Assembly (NCBI GenBank): GCA_029941865.1
Contig: JAPYTO010000029.1
Span: 1-41,742, forward strand
DNA length: 41,742 nucleotides
Reading direction: 5' to 3'
Source of the DNA: Fuerstiella sp.
Lineage (GTDB): Bacteria; Planctomycetota; Planctomycetia; Planctomycetales; Planctomycetaceae
In this document: one piece after another, positions 1 through 7,983 of the stretch
Position numbering within the stretch: position 1 is the first letter of the stretch
Layout: every line of letters begins with the position of its first letter
Translations under genes and position numbers: made by a program
The notes under the pieces: generated by a model
Databases searched by the model: none
The model's input: only the letters and a program-made list of their open reading frames with translations
What the model was told of the DNA's origin: nothing

Positions 1-2
1 CT

Positions 3-490
3 GGACGCTGCGGAGAAGGAACCTATGTAACTGTTCCGGTTCCGTATGGTCGGTATGACCGCATTCAGGGAGCTCTCAGGAACGTCGGCTACCACGTCTG
101 CGATTCCACCGTCGCCAACGTGCTGAAGGCTCATGGCATTGAACCTGCACCTGATCGAGAGCGAACACCGGCGTGGTCGTCGTTCCTGAATGCTCATTGG
201 GATTCCATCTTCGCCACGGACTTCACGACTGTCGAAGTCTGGACGCGAAACGGACTGGTGACGTTCTACGTTCTCGCCGTGATGCATCTGAAAACCCGTC
301 GCGTCCACATTGCCGGGATCACGCCGAGTCCGAATGCCACGTGGATGAAACAGGTCTGCCGCAATCTCACCGATTGCGAAGACGGATTCCTGAAAGACGC
401 CAAGCATCTCATTGTGGATCGCGATACGAGCTTCATCGCCATGCGGGAATTCCTGGAGCAGAACACAGACACTGAAGTCGTCCTTGCTCC
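3..490 (+). pseudogene. IS481/IS3-like integrase-core transposase, truncated at both ends
   Basis: The frame is open from the left window edge and reads as the catalytic half of a DDE integrase of the kind found in IS481/IS3 elements. The first Asp is in ATDFTTVEVW (codon about 219) and the second in LIVDRDTSF (codon about 417). The third acidic residue, which should follow the EVVL strand by about 35 residues, is absent: homology stops near base 485-490. The frame then runs on to base 1061 through sequence that is sensible only on the opposite strand, so that tail is not part of the protein. With no catalytic Glu it should be inactive. No terminal inverted repeat or target duplication is visible at the junction, so this is a deletion or rearrangement scar rather than a clean insertion. 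Confidence 0.8.
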
Positions 491-1034
491 AGGTATAAGC
501 TGGCATCAGCAACAATCCATCTTCACCGTCGATGATGTGCGGCAATGGTCGAGCGATACCGCCGATTTCTGGCGGGCATTCGATCCTGGCTCGTTCAAGT
601 TTCCAACTCTGCCCTCGATCGCTGGACATGGCGATCTGGTATGCGTCGGCAGGGACGTCGGGCAGCTTCGCATCACGACGCGTTTTGGGATCGGGTACCC
701 ATTTGATTCCGAAAGCGAGCAGGTTGCCATTCTTCAGACGGTCCGCCCACAGGCTGACCATTCCCGGCAGCGGCCAGTTGTCTCGGCCATTCGTCCAGCT
801 CATGCCGCCATCCGTGGAGATTGCCGACGCCGTCCCATTCGAGCCGCCAAAGTCATCCGGGTGATTCGGAAAGAAACTCAGAACGCGATTTCCGACCTTC
901 ACCGGGCAGCCACCCCCAGTGATGCCTTCTCGCTCGACGACCGTGATGCGCGGACTAACCACGACTTCAACTTCGGCGGCGTCAACAGTAGGCAGGAACG
1001 ACAGAACACTCAGGAGATAAGGAGTGAATTTCAT
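488..1034 (-). pseudogene. Secreted BNR/Asp-box (sialidase-like) protein, N-terminal fragment
   Basis: Read from an ATG at 1034 on the minus strand, the frame gives a signal peptide (MKFTPYLLSVLSFLPTVDAA) and about 160 residues of a sialidase-type beta-propeller. Two Asp-boxes are visible: STDGGMSW and SSDRGQSW, both fitting SxDxGxxW. A conserved-looking GGIARPLPHIIDGEDG segment follows. Family proteins run to about 350-400 residues; here recognisable sequence ends at LLLMPAYTWSK, exactly where the integrase remnant begins on the other strand. The frame stays open to the window edge only because the antisense of the integrase lacks stops. It is the 5' part of a broken gene. What glycan, if any, the intact protein acted on cannot be told. 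Confidence 0.75.
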
Positions 1035-1264
1035 AGAGTCGTCACCGAAACGGTGTTTTGAATTCAGTAACCGTGAACTCTTCCGGAGTCGGAATTCGCT
1101 GAGGGCACTTGCCTGTGTCGACTTCACTTTGAGGTCGCGAAAACCGTCATACGCCGATACGCCATGAACGGCTTGATGGATGTGATTGTACGAGTAACGA
1201 CTCATCAATGCGTCCAGCGTTATCAACAACGCGCACGCGAGGCGACATTCGTTTCACGGAGCGG
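1035..1264. other. Spacer between two broken minus-strand genes
   Basis: No convincing coding frame, RNA gene or hairpin is seen in these 230 bases. They would have held the promoter or spacer ahead of the sialidase-like gene on the minus strand. Confidence 0.5.
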
Positions 1265-1588
1265 TCATCGGTCCGTTGTAAATCGGAAAGAGTAGAGGTC
1301 GGCGTCTTTCAACTCGAACAATAAACGCACTGGTTTTTCGGCAAGTGACGACACGTCTTTGCTGTCGTCTTTCCAAACAACTGTTCGGGCGATCGTGTCT
1401 CCAAATATTTCCGGACAGTCCGCCAGCGAGTAGCCTTCCAGCGGTTTGCCATCAGCGTCCTGAATCTCAACGCGAATCAAACCCGCTGCGGATGTTGCGA
1501 AGTTGAGTTCCAGTTGTGTGCCACCAAACACGACAGGTTTCGTTTGCAGCCGCCCGCCTTCTCGGGTTGTCTTATCTGAGATTGAAGC
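1265..1588 (-). pseudogene. C-terminal remnant of a planctomycete secreted hydrolase-like protein
   Basis: The minus-strand frame is open from a stop at 1589-1591 down to a TGA at 1265 and ends in a compact beta-rich segment: LELNFATSAAGLIRVEIQD, then a CPEIFGD turn, then KPVRLLFELKDADLYSFRF. This pattern is, from memory, the usual last 90 residues of large secreted glycosidase-like proteins of planctomycetes (BNR- or GH32-like), never a stand-alone protein. The only possible start is a GTG at 1531 inside the domain, so the gene has lost its front. It lies upstream of, and in the same direction as, the sialidase-like fragment, so the two may once have been neighbours. Recognisable sequence fades near 1565-1570, where the receiver-like remnant starts on the other strand. 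Confidence 0.6.
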
Positions 1589-1943
1589 TTACTTCCGGCG
1601 GACGACGAATTTCGACTGTGTGGGCGTGACGAACGGAAAGCAATGTATCGACAGGCTGGAGAGCTTTCGCCCGGATATTCTGGTGATGGAGCCTTCGCTG
1701 CCCTGCGGGTCTGCCGGCCGGATACTCGACGCCGCTGGTGATGCGTCGGATCGAGCGTGCCTGCCCGTCCTTGTTCTGGCTCGACTAAGTCGCGACCCGA
1801 ATCAGAAATCGCACAAGGCCGTTGCCGAGTATCTCATCAAACCGCAATCTCTGGCCGATGTCGTCGACACAATTCGGCACCTGACGTCCAGACTGCAGCA
1901 CAGCGACGCAAGCGGAGAACGAGGCCACTGCGCAGTGCTTTAA
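1566..1943 (+). pseudogene. Response-regulator receiver-like remnant lacking its N-terminus
   Basis: The frame reads LSEIEAYFRRTTNFDCVGV, then RPDILVMEPSLPCG, then LPVLVLARL, and finally AEYLIKPQSLADVVDTIRHL. This matches the order of a CheY-like receiver: helix 1, the beta-3 strand where the phospho-acceptor sits, beta-4 with its hydroxyl position, and the beta-5 Lys-Pro followed by helix 5. The acceptor Asp position reads Glu (VMEP) and the first strand with its acidic pair is missing, because the frame becomes unrelated sequence before about 1566. The only upstream start, a TTG at 1503, lies in the antisense of the hydrolase remnant. It is a decapitated and probably non-phosphorylatable receiver, or a planctomycete pseudo-receiver relic. 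Expression seems unlikely. Confidence 0.5.
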
Positions 1944-2080
1944 TCCGTTCGTCCTTTCCAACGACTGTCGGACTGTCTGCAGTATGCTGCTTTGAGACTA
2001 AGTTCTATCGGCAGATATTGCCGGTGGCCGACGAGGAAGTCGTTAATCCACCTTGTCGTAATCGCCCGAGAATCATAGAA

Positions 2081-2104
2081 CCTGAGGACCTTTATGTCCT
2101 TAGG
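2081..2104. promoter_or_regulatory. Hairpin in the leader of the ketosynthase cluster
   Basis: CCTGAGGAC and GTCCTTAGG form a 9-bp stem with one G-T pair and a six-base loop. It lies between the receiver remnant (end 1943) and the GTG start of the first ketosynthase (2156). With no T-run after it, a leader hairpin or weak terminator are both possible. The rest of 1944-2155 shows no gene. Confidence 0.35.
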
Positions 2105-2155
2105 GTGGCAGGGGAGGTGGATGTCGAATGAGTTGATTTCTTAAAAGGCAGACCA

Positions 2156-3466
2156 GTGAATGACCTCAGAGACGAACAGACAAGGATTGTCATCACCGGG
2201 CTTGGTGCTGTCTGCTCTGCCGGTCGCACTGCCGATCAACTCTGGACAACGTTGACCCGGAGACAGTCCGGCAACAGTCATAAGACCACGGAGGTTAACG
2301 AACCTGGTGGTCAAGGAACGCCGGGAGTTGCTGATTTCAGTGGCGGCATCAAAGACTTTGGAGACCTGCCGGATGCGAAACGAAAGTTCATCCGAAAATC
2401 GCTGAAGCTGATGAATCGAGAGACTCAAATGGGAGTTGCTGCAGGCCAGCAGGCACTCTCTGACAGCGGCGTGCTCGAACAGTACGATCCTGATCGGTTT
2501 GGAGTCTGCTTTGGCGCGGACAACGTTTCTATAATGCCCAGTGACTTTCAACGCGGAGTTCAGGCCTGTACTTCGACGGATGGAAACTTTGAACTGGAAC
2601 GCTGGGGCGCTGACGGACTGGACGAAATTGCCCCTCTGTGGATCCTGAAGTGTCTGCCCAACATGCCGGCCTGCCATCTGGCAATAGCCAATGACCTGCG
2701 AGGACCGTCCAACACGATTACTCAGCGGGACGTGTCTGCGAATCTGGCGATTGCAGAGGCGTGCCGCAGCATTCGAGCCGGTGACGCCGATGCAATGCTG
2801 GTTGGTGGGACGGGCACAACATTGACACCGTTCAATCACATGCACGCTCGGATGGAAGACGAAGTTCACGACAACGATGCCATTTGTCGACCATTCGACA
2901 GGCGTCGTGGAGGTTCGGCGTCCGGAGAAGGAGCTGGCGCAGTTATTCTGGAAGAAATGCATTCTGCCCTGCGACGCAATGCCCACATCTATGGCGAGGT
3001 CCTTGGGGCCGCTTCAGCATCGTTTATCGGCACAGCGGGACAGGCCAATTGTCGCAAGGCACTGACTGTGGCGCTCTCTCAGGTTCTGGTCAGGGCTGGC
3101 CGGACTCCCTCGGAGATCGGCCACATTCATGCTCATGGTCTGGGTACATGGGCGTCTGACGTCGCGGAAGCTCAGGCGATTCGTGACATTTTTGGACAGG
3201 AGAATGCACAGACGCCGGTTGTGGCGGCCAAGAGTCATCTCGCGAACTCGGCTGCCGGCGCCGGGGCACTGGAACTGATCGCCAGCGTACTGGCGATCGA
3301 AAATGGCCATCTGTTTCCGATCCTGAACTATGAAACACCTGATCCGGCCTGTCCAATTCACCCTGTTGTCGATTACGACACGCCGGCGGGCAGGAGTTTT
3401 CTGAATCTGAATATGTTCGGCCGCGGGCTGGCAAGCTGCGTGGCGGTCGGTGCATATGCAGCGTAA
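2156..3466 (+). CDS. Ketosynthase-like protein lacking the catalytic Cys (chain-length-factor type)
   Basis: A 436-residue thiolase-fold protein of the beta-ketoacyl-ACP synthase family, GTG start preceded by AAAGG. The N-terminal signature RIVITGLGAVCSAG is clear. At the nucleophile elbow, where FabF-type enzymes have ATACTSG, this protein has TQRDVSAN, placing Asp192 at the Cys position. The first catalytic His (H327, HAHGLGT) and the Lys (K359, AAKSHLAN) are kept, but the second His is Asn364. Without the Cys it cannot carry an acyl chain, so it most likely partners the complete ketosynthase encoded 26 bases downstream, as KS-beta/CLF subunits do in type II polyketide and aryl-polyene systems. 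That partnership is inferred from order and residue loss. A role as a decarboxylase (KSQ-like) is less likely, since those carry Gln and keep both His. Confidence 0.85.
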   Translation: MNDLRDEQTRIVITGLGAVCSAGRTADQLWTTLTRRQSGNSHKTTEVNEPGGQGTPGVADFSGGIKDFGDLPDAKRKFIRKSLKLMNRETQMGVAAGQQALSDSGVLEQYDPDRFGVCFGADNVSIMPSDFQRGVQACTSTDGNFELERWGADGLDEIAPLWILKCLPNMPACHLAIANDLRGPSNTITQRDVSANLAIAEACRSIRAGDADAMLVGGTGTTLTPFNHMHARMEDEVHDNDAICRPFDRRRGGSASGEGAGAVILEEMHSALRRNAHIYGEVLGAASASFIGTAGQANCRKALTVALSQVLVRAGRTPSEIGHIHAHGLGTWASDVAEAQAIRDIFGQENAQTPVVAAKSHLANSAAGAGALELIASVLAIENGHLFPILNYETPDPACPIHPVVDYDTPAGRSFLNLNMFGRGLASCVAVGAYAA

Positions 3467-3492
3467 CCACTGAAAGCGAAGGAGTCGCTGGC

Positions 3493-4812
3493 ATGAAACG
3501 GCGAGTGGTCATAACGGGCATGGGATGTGTGACGCCGATCGGCAACACGACCAGCGATTTCGAAACGGGGCTGCATTCCGGTCGGGTGGGCGTCGGCAGG
3601 TTGACTCTGTTCGATGCTGAGCGCTTTCCGGTGCGGATCGCCGCTGAAATTCGTGACTGGGATGTCAACGCTGTTGCCAGGGATGGAAATCGCTGGCAGC
3701 GTTGTCCACGACAGACTCAATTCGCAATCGGCGCCGGTCTGCAGGCGGCGCGCCAGTCGGGAATTGATGACGCAGCTATCGATCCACAGCGGTTTGGGGT
3801 GTACCTGGGCTGCGGTGAACCATTTGAAGATTTCAACGCCTTCACGCAGTGCGTACATTTGTCACTGCAGGGTGATGAATGTACGTCGTCTGCCTTTCTG
3901 GATACCGCACTGCGTGTTTTTGATCCCGACGTCGAGCGGGAGTTTGAACCGGACCTGCCAGCCATCCACCTGGCAGGATTGCTGAACGCGCAGGGACCGG
4001 TTGCTAACTGCATCGCAGCCTGCGTGTCCAGCACGCAGGCGATTGGCGAATCGATGCGGATGATTCAGCAGGGGGAAACCGACATCATGCTGTGTGGCGG
4101 CGCCCATAGTACCATTCATCCATTCGGTGTGACTGGCTTTCAGCGACTCTCTGCACTCAGTCAGCGAAACGATGATCCTCAGGCGGCTGTTCGGCCGTTT
4201 GATGCGGACCGTGACGGATTTGTGATTGGTGAAGGCGCGGCAGCATTTATTGTCGAAGAACGTGAACATGCTCTGAGACGCGGGGCAGAGATTCTTGGTG
4301 AGATCACCGGGTACGGATCTTCCCAGGATGCGTTTCGCGTCACGGATTCCCATCCGGAAGGACGAGGAACGGAAGCCGCCATCAAGCGAGCTCTGGCATC
4401 CGCCGGACTGAATCCGGAAGACATTGACTATATCAATGCCCACGGAACCGGCACGATTATGAATGACAGGGTCGAAACGGCAGCAATCAAACGAGCATTC
4501 GGCCAGCAGGCCTATCGAATTCCGGTATCCAGCACAAAAAGTATGTTGGGCCACGCGACAACAGCCTGTGGAGCAATTGAACTGGCTGTGTGTGTCATCA
4601 GCCTGCGTACCGGAGTCATTCCGCCCACCATTAACCACGAAACTCCCGATGCGGATTGCGATCTGGACTACGTCCCGTACACCGCTCGTGAAGTTTCCTG
4701 TCGTCACGTTTTGACAAACAACATAGGATTCGGGGGGCAGAACGCGGCATTGATCGTGTCTCGTTACGACGAGGCATCGCGGGGTGTTGTACCGTCAGTG
4801 CGAGCGGCCTGA
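3493..4812 (+). CDS. Beta-ketoacyl-ACP synthase, FabF/KS-alpha type
   Basis: A 439-residue condensing enzyme with ATG start and a GAAGGAG ribosome-binding site. All catalytic residues are present: nucleophile Cys177 in NCIAACVSSTQ, His317 in NAHGTGT, Lys349 in STKSMLGH and His354 in the same motif. The C-terminal glycine-rich NNIGFGGQNAAL loop is also intact. It catalyses decarboxylative condensation of a malonyl-ACP with an acyl-ACP in the cytoplasm. Direct adjacency to a Cys-less ketosynthase homologue and a hydroxyacyl dehydrogenase points to a dedicated secondary lipid or polyketide pathway rather than housekeeping fatty-acid synthesis. No acyl carrier protein, ketoreductase or dehydratase gene of the Fab type lies nearby, so those must come from elsewhere. 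Confidence 0.9.
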   Translation: MKRRVVITGMGCVTPIGNTTSDFETGLHSGRVGVGRLTLFDAERFPVRIAAEIRDWDVNAVARDGNRWQRCPRQTQFAIGAGLQAARQSGIDDAAIDPQRFGVYLGCGEPFEDFNAFTQCVHLSLQGDECTSSAFLDTALRVFDPDVEREFEPDLPAIHLAGLLNAQGPVANCIAACVSSTQAIGESMRMIQQGETDIMLCGGAHSTIHPFGVTGFQRLSALSQRNDDPQAAVRPFDADRDGFVIGEGAAAFIVEEREHALRRGAEILGEITGYGSSQDAFRVTDSHPEGRGTEAAIKRALASAGLNPEDIDYINAHGTGTIMNDRVETAAIKRAFGQQAYRIPVSSTKSMLGHATTACGAIELAVCVISLRTGVIPPTINHETPDADCDLDYVPYTAREVSCRHVLTNNIGFGGQNAALIVSRYDEASRGVVPSVRAA

Positions 4813-4851
4813 GTCTGCGGCAAAACGTGACACCAGGACAGGATTGTCAAG

Positions 4852-6072
4852 TTGAGCGAACACACCACCCACGACGGGATAAACGGAGCGATGACAACAG
4901 GACCAGAAGCTGTTCGCAGCGTCGGCATTATCGGCGCCGGGGTCATGGGGCGAGGTATCGCCGAAGTCAGCGCGCGAGCCGGACTGCGAGTTAAGCTCCT
5001 GGACCAGGACCCCGCGGTGGCGGCCTCTGCCGTCCAGACAATCAAGTCGGTTGCTCCTCGTGCGGCGGCGGTTTCGGTCGCGTTGAACGAAGAAGAGATT
5101 TCGGCAGCAGACCTGATCATCGAGGCCGTTCCTGAGGACCTGGCGATCAAGACTGAGATTCTGTCACGGCTTGACTCGCATCTGGGGCAGCAGACAATTG
5201 TTGCTTCCAATACGTCCAGTCTGTCCATCGCCCAGCTGGGCGCCGCATTGAAGGACCCCAGTCGTTTTTGCGGACTTCATTTTTGCCTTCCCGTCGTTCA
5301 GCGACCACTGGTGGAAGTCATTCGGGCCGGTGCGACAGATTCCACAACGATGGACCGCGCTGTTGGCTTTACCATTTCCGTGGGATTGTCGCCGATCATT
5401 GTTCCTGACAGTCCGGGGTTCCTGCTCAATCGGTTACTCGTGTCGTATATGAACGAAGCTCTGGAACTGGTACTTGATGGAGCCACGGTCGAGTCTCTTG
5501 ATCGTGTCGCCAGGGATTTCGGTATGCCGATCGGGCCGCTGGCGCTGTTTGACGAAATAGGAATGGACGTGGCGATGGCTGTGGGGCAGTCGTTGCTTCG
5601 AGCATTTCCGGAACGCATTGTCCCGTCCGAGTTACTGGTTGCGATGTATAAGTCAGGTCGCCGCGGACGCAAGTCCTGCGGCGGCTTCTACCTGTCACGG
5701 GAGGATGCGGTGCATGGTCGCCTTGATCCGGTCGTTGTGGAACTGATTCAGGAAAGACGTCGGAACTGCGCACGACCTGCGGACAGCGCCGTGATGCAGC
5801 GTTTGTTTCTTCCGATGCTGCTGGAAGCGACCCGAACGCTGCAGGAGTCCCTCGTCACGAGTCCCATGATTATCGACACTGCATTGCGAGACGGACTGGG
5901 TATGACACGCTCGTACGCGGGGCTGTTTGGCTGGGCGGATCGCATCGGCGCTGCCACGATCATGGAGTGGCTCCGACCGTTACAGTCATTGGGCAAACGC
6001 TTCGAACCTACCCCGCAGGTTGTGGACGCCGCCACCCATGACTCGCTGATTGCTGGATGCCGTGCTGCTTAG
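4852..6072 (+). CDS. 3-hydroxyacyl-CoA dehydrogenase, FadB-like without the hydratase half
   Basis: A 406-residue NAD-dependent dehydrogenase. The Rossmann motif VGIIGAGVMGRG lies at about residues 24-35, the catalytic His is H143 in GLHFCLP, and the NAD-domain exit DSPGFLLNRLL is followed by two successive 3HCDH C-terminal domains, the second ending near RSYAGLFGWADRIGA. Two C-domains are the arrangement of the dehydrogenase half of FadB/FadJ; the enoyl-CoA hydratase half is absent. It interconverts 3-hydroxyacyl and 3-ketoacyl thioesters. Placed behind two ketosynthases, it may act in the reductive direction on the condensation product (inference). The TTG start at 4852 has AGGA 8 bases ahead; an ATG at 4891 is an alternative just before the conserved part. 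The stop codon overlaps a copy of the dispersed intergenic element. Confidence 0.85.
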   Translation: MSEHTTHDGINGAMTTGPEAVRSVGIIGAGVMGRGIAEVSARAGLRVKLLDQDPAVAASAVQTIKSVAPRAAAVSVALNEEEISAADLIIEAVPEDLAIKTEILSRLDSHLGQQTIVASNTSSLSIAQLGAALKDPSRFCGLHFCLPVVQRPLVEVIRAGATDSTTMDRAVGFTISVGLSPIIVPDSPGFLLNRLLVSYMNEALELVLDGATVESLDRVARDFGMPIGPLALFDEIGMDVAMAVGQSLLRAFPERIVPSELLVAMYKSGRRGRKSCGGFYLSREDAVHGRLDPVVVELIQERRRNCARPADSAVMQRLFLPMLLEATRTLQESLVTSPMIIDTALRDGLGMTRSYAGLFGWADRIGAATIMEWLRPLQSLGKRFEPTPQVVDAATHDSLIAGCRAA

Positions 6073-6175
6073 AGCAGTTACCAAATTCACGGAACCGGTT
6101 CTGGCTCGTGGGGGCAGCCGTTCTGCTATGAAAACACGTCAACCGCGGCCATGAGGCAGCGAAATTCGCTGTCGC
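6069..6175 (+). repeat. Dispersed intergenic element, copy C (diverged)
   Basis: It starts on the stop codon of the preceding gene with TTAGAGCAGTTA, as copy A does after the radical SAM gene. Shared landmarks in order are AGCAG, CTGGCTCGTGGG, CTGCT, CCGCGGCC and a 3' hairpin. Here that hairpin is CAGCGA-AAT-TCGCTG (6157-6171), against CAGCGT-GAA-ACGCTG in copies A and B: the closing pair has changed on both sides, keeping the stem. The 5' AGCAG (6073-6077) can pair with CTGCT (6123-6127). The remaining spacer to 6412 shows no supported gene. Confidence 0.65.
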
Positions 6176-6412
6176 TCAGTTCGTTCACTTGAATGAGAAA
6201 GCCGTCTGGAAGTATACCGGATGGGGGAATTCTCCAGGGCTTCTCCTGAACGAACTGGATTAAGACGATATGTGGAGCTATAACTCCATAAGTTGGTGTG
6301 GGAGGCGGTATGTCGTTGTTTTCGAGGTGTGATTGCTTGTGCATCCATGAAAAACGTAATGTGGCGTCGCGGAGTCTGCCGGACGGTCAGACGTGACACT
6401 GGAGATTAAGGA

Positions 6413-7837
6413 ATGTCACGCGTTGCCGTGATTGGAGGTGGCATCAGTGGACTGGCAGCCGCGCATCGGCTGACGGAACTGGACAGCCCGTTTGATATCG
6501 TCGTTCTTGAGTCCGGCGATCGCCCTGGCGGAGTTCTGGCGACCGAGTCCGTGGATGGCTTCCACATAGAATCCGGCCCGGACAGCATGCTGTCACAGCT
6601 TCCGTGGGGAATCGATCTTTGTCGACGGATTGGATTTACCGACAGACTCGTCGGTACGAGTGACCAACACCGACATACGTGGATCGTTCATTCGGGCCGA
6701 CTGCTGGCCCTGCCCGACGGTCTGGCGATCATGGCGCCGAGCCGCATCTGGCCGACCGTCCGTTCGCCGATTCTGAGCGTTCTCGGCAAGTTGCGTCTGG
6801 CATGCGAACCGTTCGTGTCACGGCGATCTGCAGCCACTGACGAGAGTCTGGCCGACTTCGCCTGTCGACGCGTTGGAAGAGAGGCGTTCGAGCGGCTGGT
6901 GCAGCCACTTGTCAGCGGAATTTATATGGCGGATCCTCAGCAGCTGAGTATTCAGGCGGCTTTACCACGTTTCGTGGAGATGGAATCAAAACACGGCAGC
7001 CTGATTCGGGCGGCACGACGGGCGGCCAAAAGCAAAAAGGCAACGCCTACAGGCGACAGCAGCTCCCCACTGCCCACAAGCATGTTCGTAGCGCCGCGTG
7101 ACGGCATGGGAAGTTTCGTCAGCGCATTGACGGAGCGTCTGCCGTCGGGATCGATTCGTCTGCGAACCACTGTAAAGCATCTGTCTCGCCAATCGGACGG
7201 TGGGTGGCGACTGTCGGGCGATTGTGATTCGAACGGATTCGATGAGAGCTTTGATGCGGTCATTGTCGCTACTCCGTCTGATTGTGCGGCGAGACTGGTC
7301 AGGCAGACCGATGCCTCGCTGACAGACCAGCTGTCGCATTTAGAACAGTCCGGTTGCATCGTGGTGACGCTGGCGTTCGCGCGTAAAGACGTGGCTCATC
7401 CGTTGAATGGGTACGGATTCGTTGTGCCTCAGGTCGAACAGCGGGACATCATCGCGTGTACGTTCAGCAGCGTGAAATACGAGAACCGTGCTCCGGAAGG
7501 CCAGGTCCTGCTGCGAGTGTTTCTGGGAGGAGCGACTCGGCCGGAGCTTATGGAACTCGACGACGATGCCGTGCTGAATACCGTTCTGCGTGAGTTGGAC
7601 GATCTGCTTGGAATTCAGGGCCGTCCGTCTCTGACACGCATCGCGCGTTGGCCGAATGTTATGCCGCAGTATCACGTCGGGCACATGGACAGAATTGAAA
7701 GAATCGAAGCGGCGGTCGCAACGATTCCTCATCTCGAACTGGCTGGGAATTCTTATCGCGGCGTAGGGATTCCGCACTGCATTCGCAGCGGGGAACAGGC
7801 GGCAGAGCGAATCCAGCAGACCGTCGGGGCGGTCTGA
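6413..7837 (+). CDS. hemG: Protoporphyrinogen oxidase (HemG/HemY type, FAD and oxygen dependent)
   Basis: A 474-residue FAD amine-oxidase-superfamily protein with a good GGAG ribosome-binding site 8 bases before the ATG. The N-terminal dinucleotide motif is VAVIGGGISGLAAAHRL, followed by VLESGDRPGG (the acidic residue binding the ribose). The PPO-specific ESGPDSML motif, the LVSGIYMADP segment and the C-terminal FAD-contact stretch AGNSYRGVGIPHCIRSG are all present, and the length is typical. It oxidises protoporphyrinogen IX, or in planctomycetes possibly coproporphyrinogen III, to the porphyrin at the membrane face. Separated from the ketosynthase genes by 340 bases, it need not belong to their pathway. 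Haem demand is high here, since many c-type cytochromes are encoded in the window. Confidence 0.9.
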   Translation: MSRVAVIGGGISGLAAAHRLTELDSPFDIVVLESGDRPGGVLATESVDGFHIESGPDSMLSQLPWGIDLCRRIGFTDRLVGTSDQHRHTWIVHSGRLLALPDGLAIMAPSRIWPTVRSPILSVLGKLRLACEPFVSRRSAATDESLADFACRRVGREAFERLVQPLVSGIYMADPQQLSIQAALPRFVEMESKHGSLIRAARRAAKSKKATPTGDSSSPLPTSMFVAPRDGMGSFVSALTERLPSGSIRLRTTVKHLSRQSDGGWRLSGDCDSNGFDESFDAVIVATPSDCAARLVRQTDASLTDQLSHLEQSGCIVVTLAFARKDVAHPLNGYGFVVPQVEQRDIIACTFSSVKYENRAPEGQVLLRVFLGGATRPELMELDDDAVLNTVLRELDDLLGIQGRPSLTRIARWPNVMPQYHVGHMDRIERIEAAVATIPHLELAGNSYRGVGIPHCIRSGEQAAERIQQTVGAV

Positions 7838-7983
7838 TTCCTAACGGTCAGACACAGGTACGGCCGGCGAACACTGCTGCGTGCTATCCCGTCTTTCACA
7901 AGCGGCTCGCAGCGCAAGCAAGTTTGTTTCTTAAACGCAGGATCCACTCGCTGGCCCTTCGAACTTGTATTGCTGTCGAGCGT

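Noticed and set aside
120-1061. A single 313-residue plus-strand reading frame beginning as a transposase
   Set aside because: After about base 490 the plus-strand translation has no integrase character, while the minus strand gives a clear signal peptide and two Asp-boxes. The frame crosses a junction.
2118-2125. TGGATGTC upstream of the first ketosynthase
   Set aside because: A lone 8-base half-site, expected by chance about once in a window of this size; no palindrome and no -10 beside it.
6126-6344. 72-residue minus frame between the dehydrogenase and hemG
   Set aside because: Its 3' end is repeat copy C; no ribosome-binding site or recognisable motif, and it opposes both neighbours.
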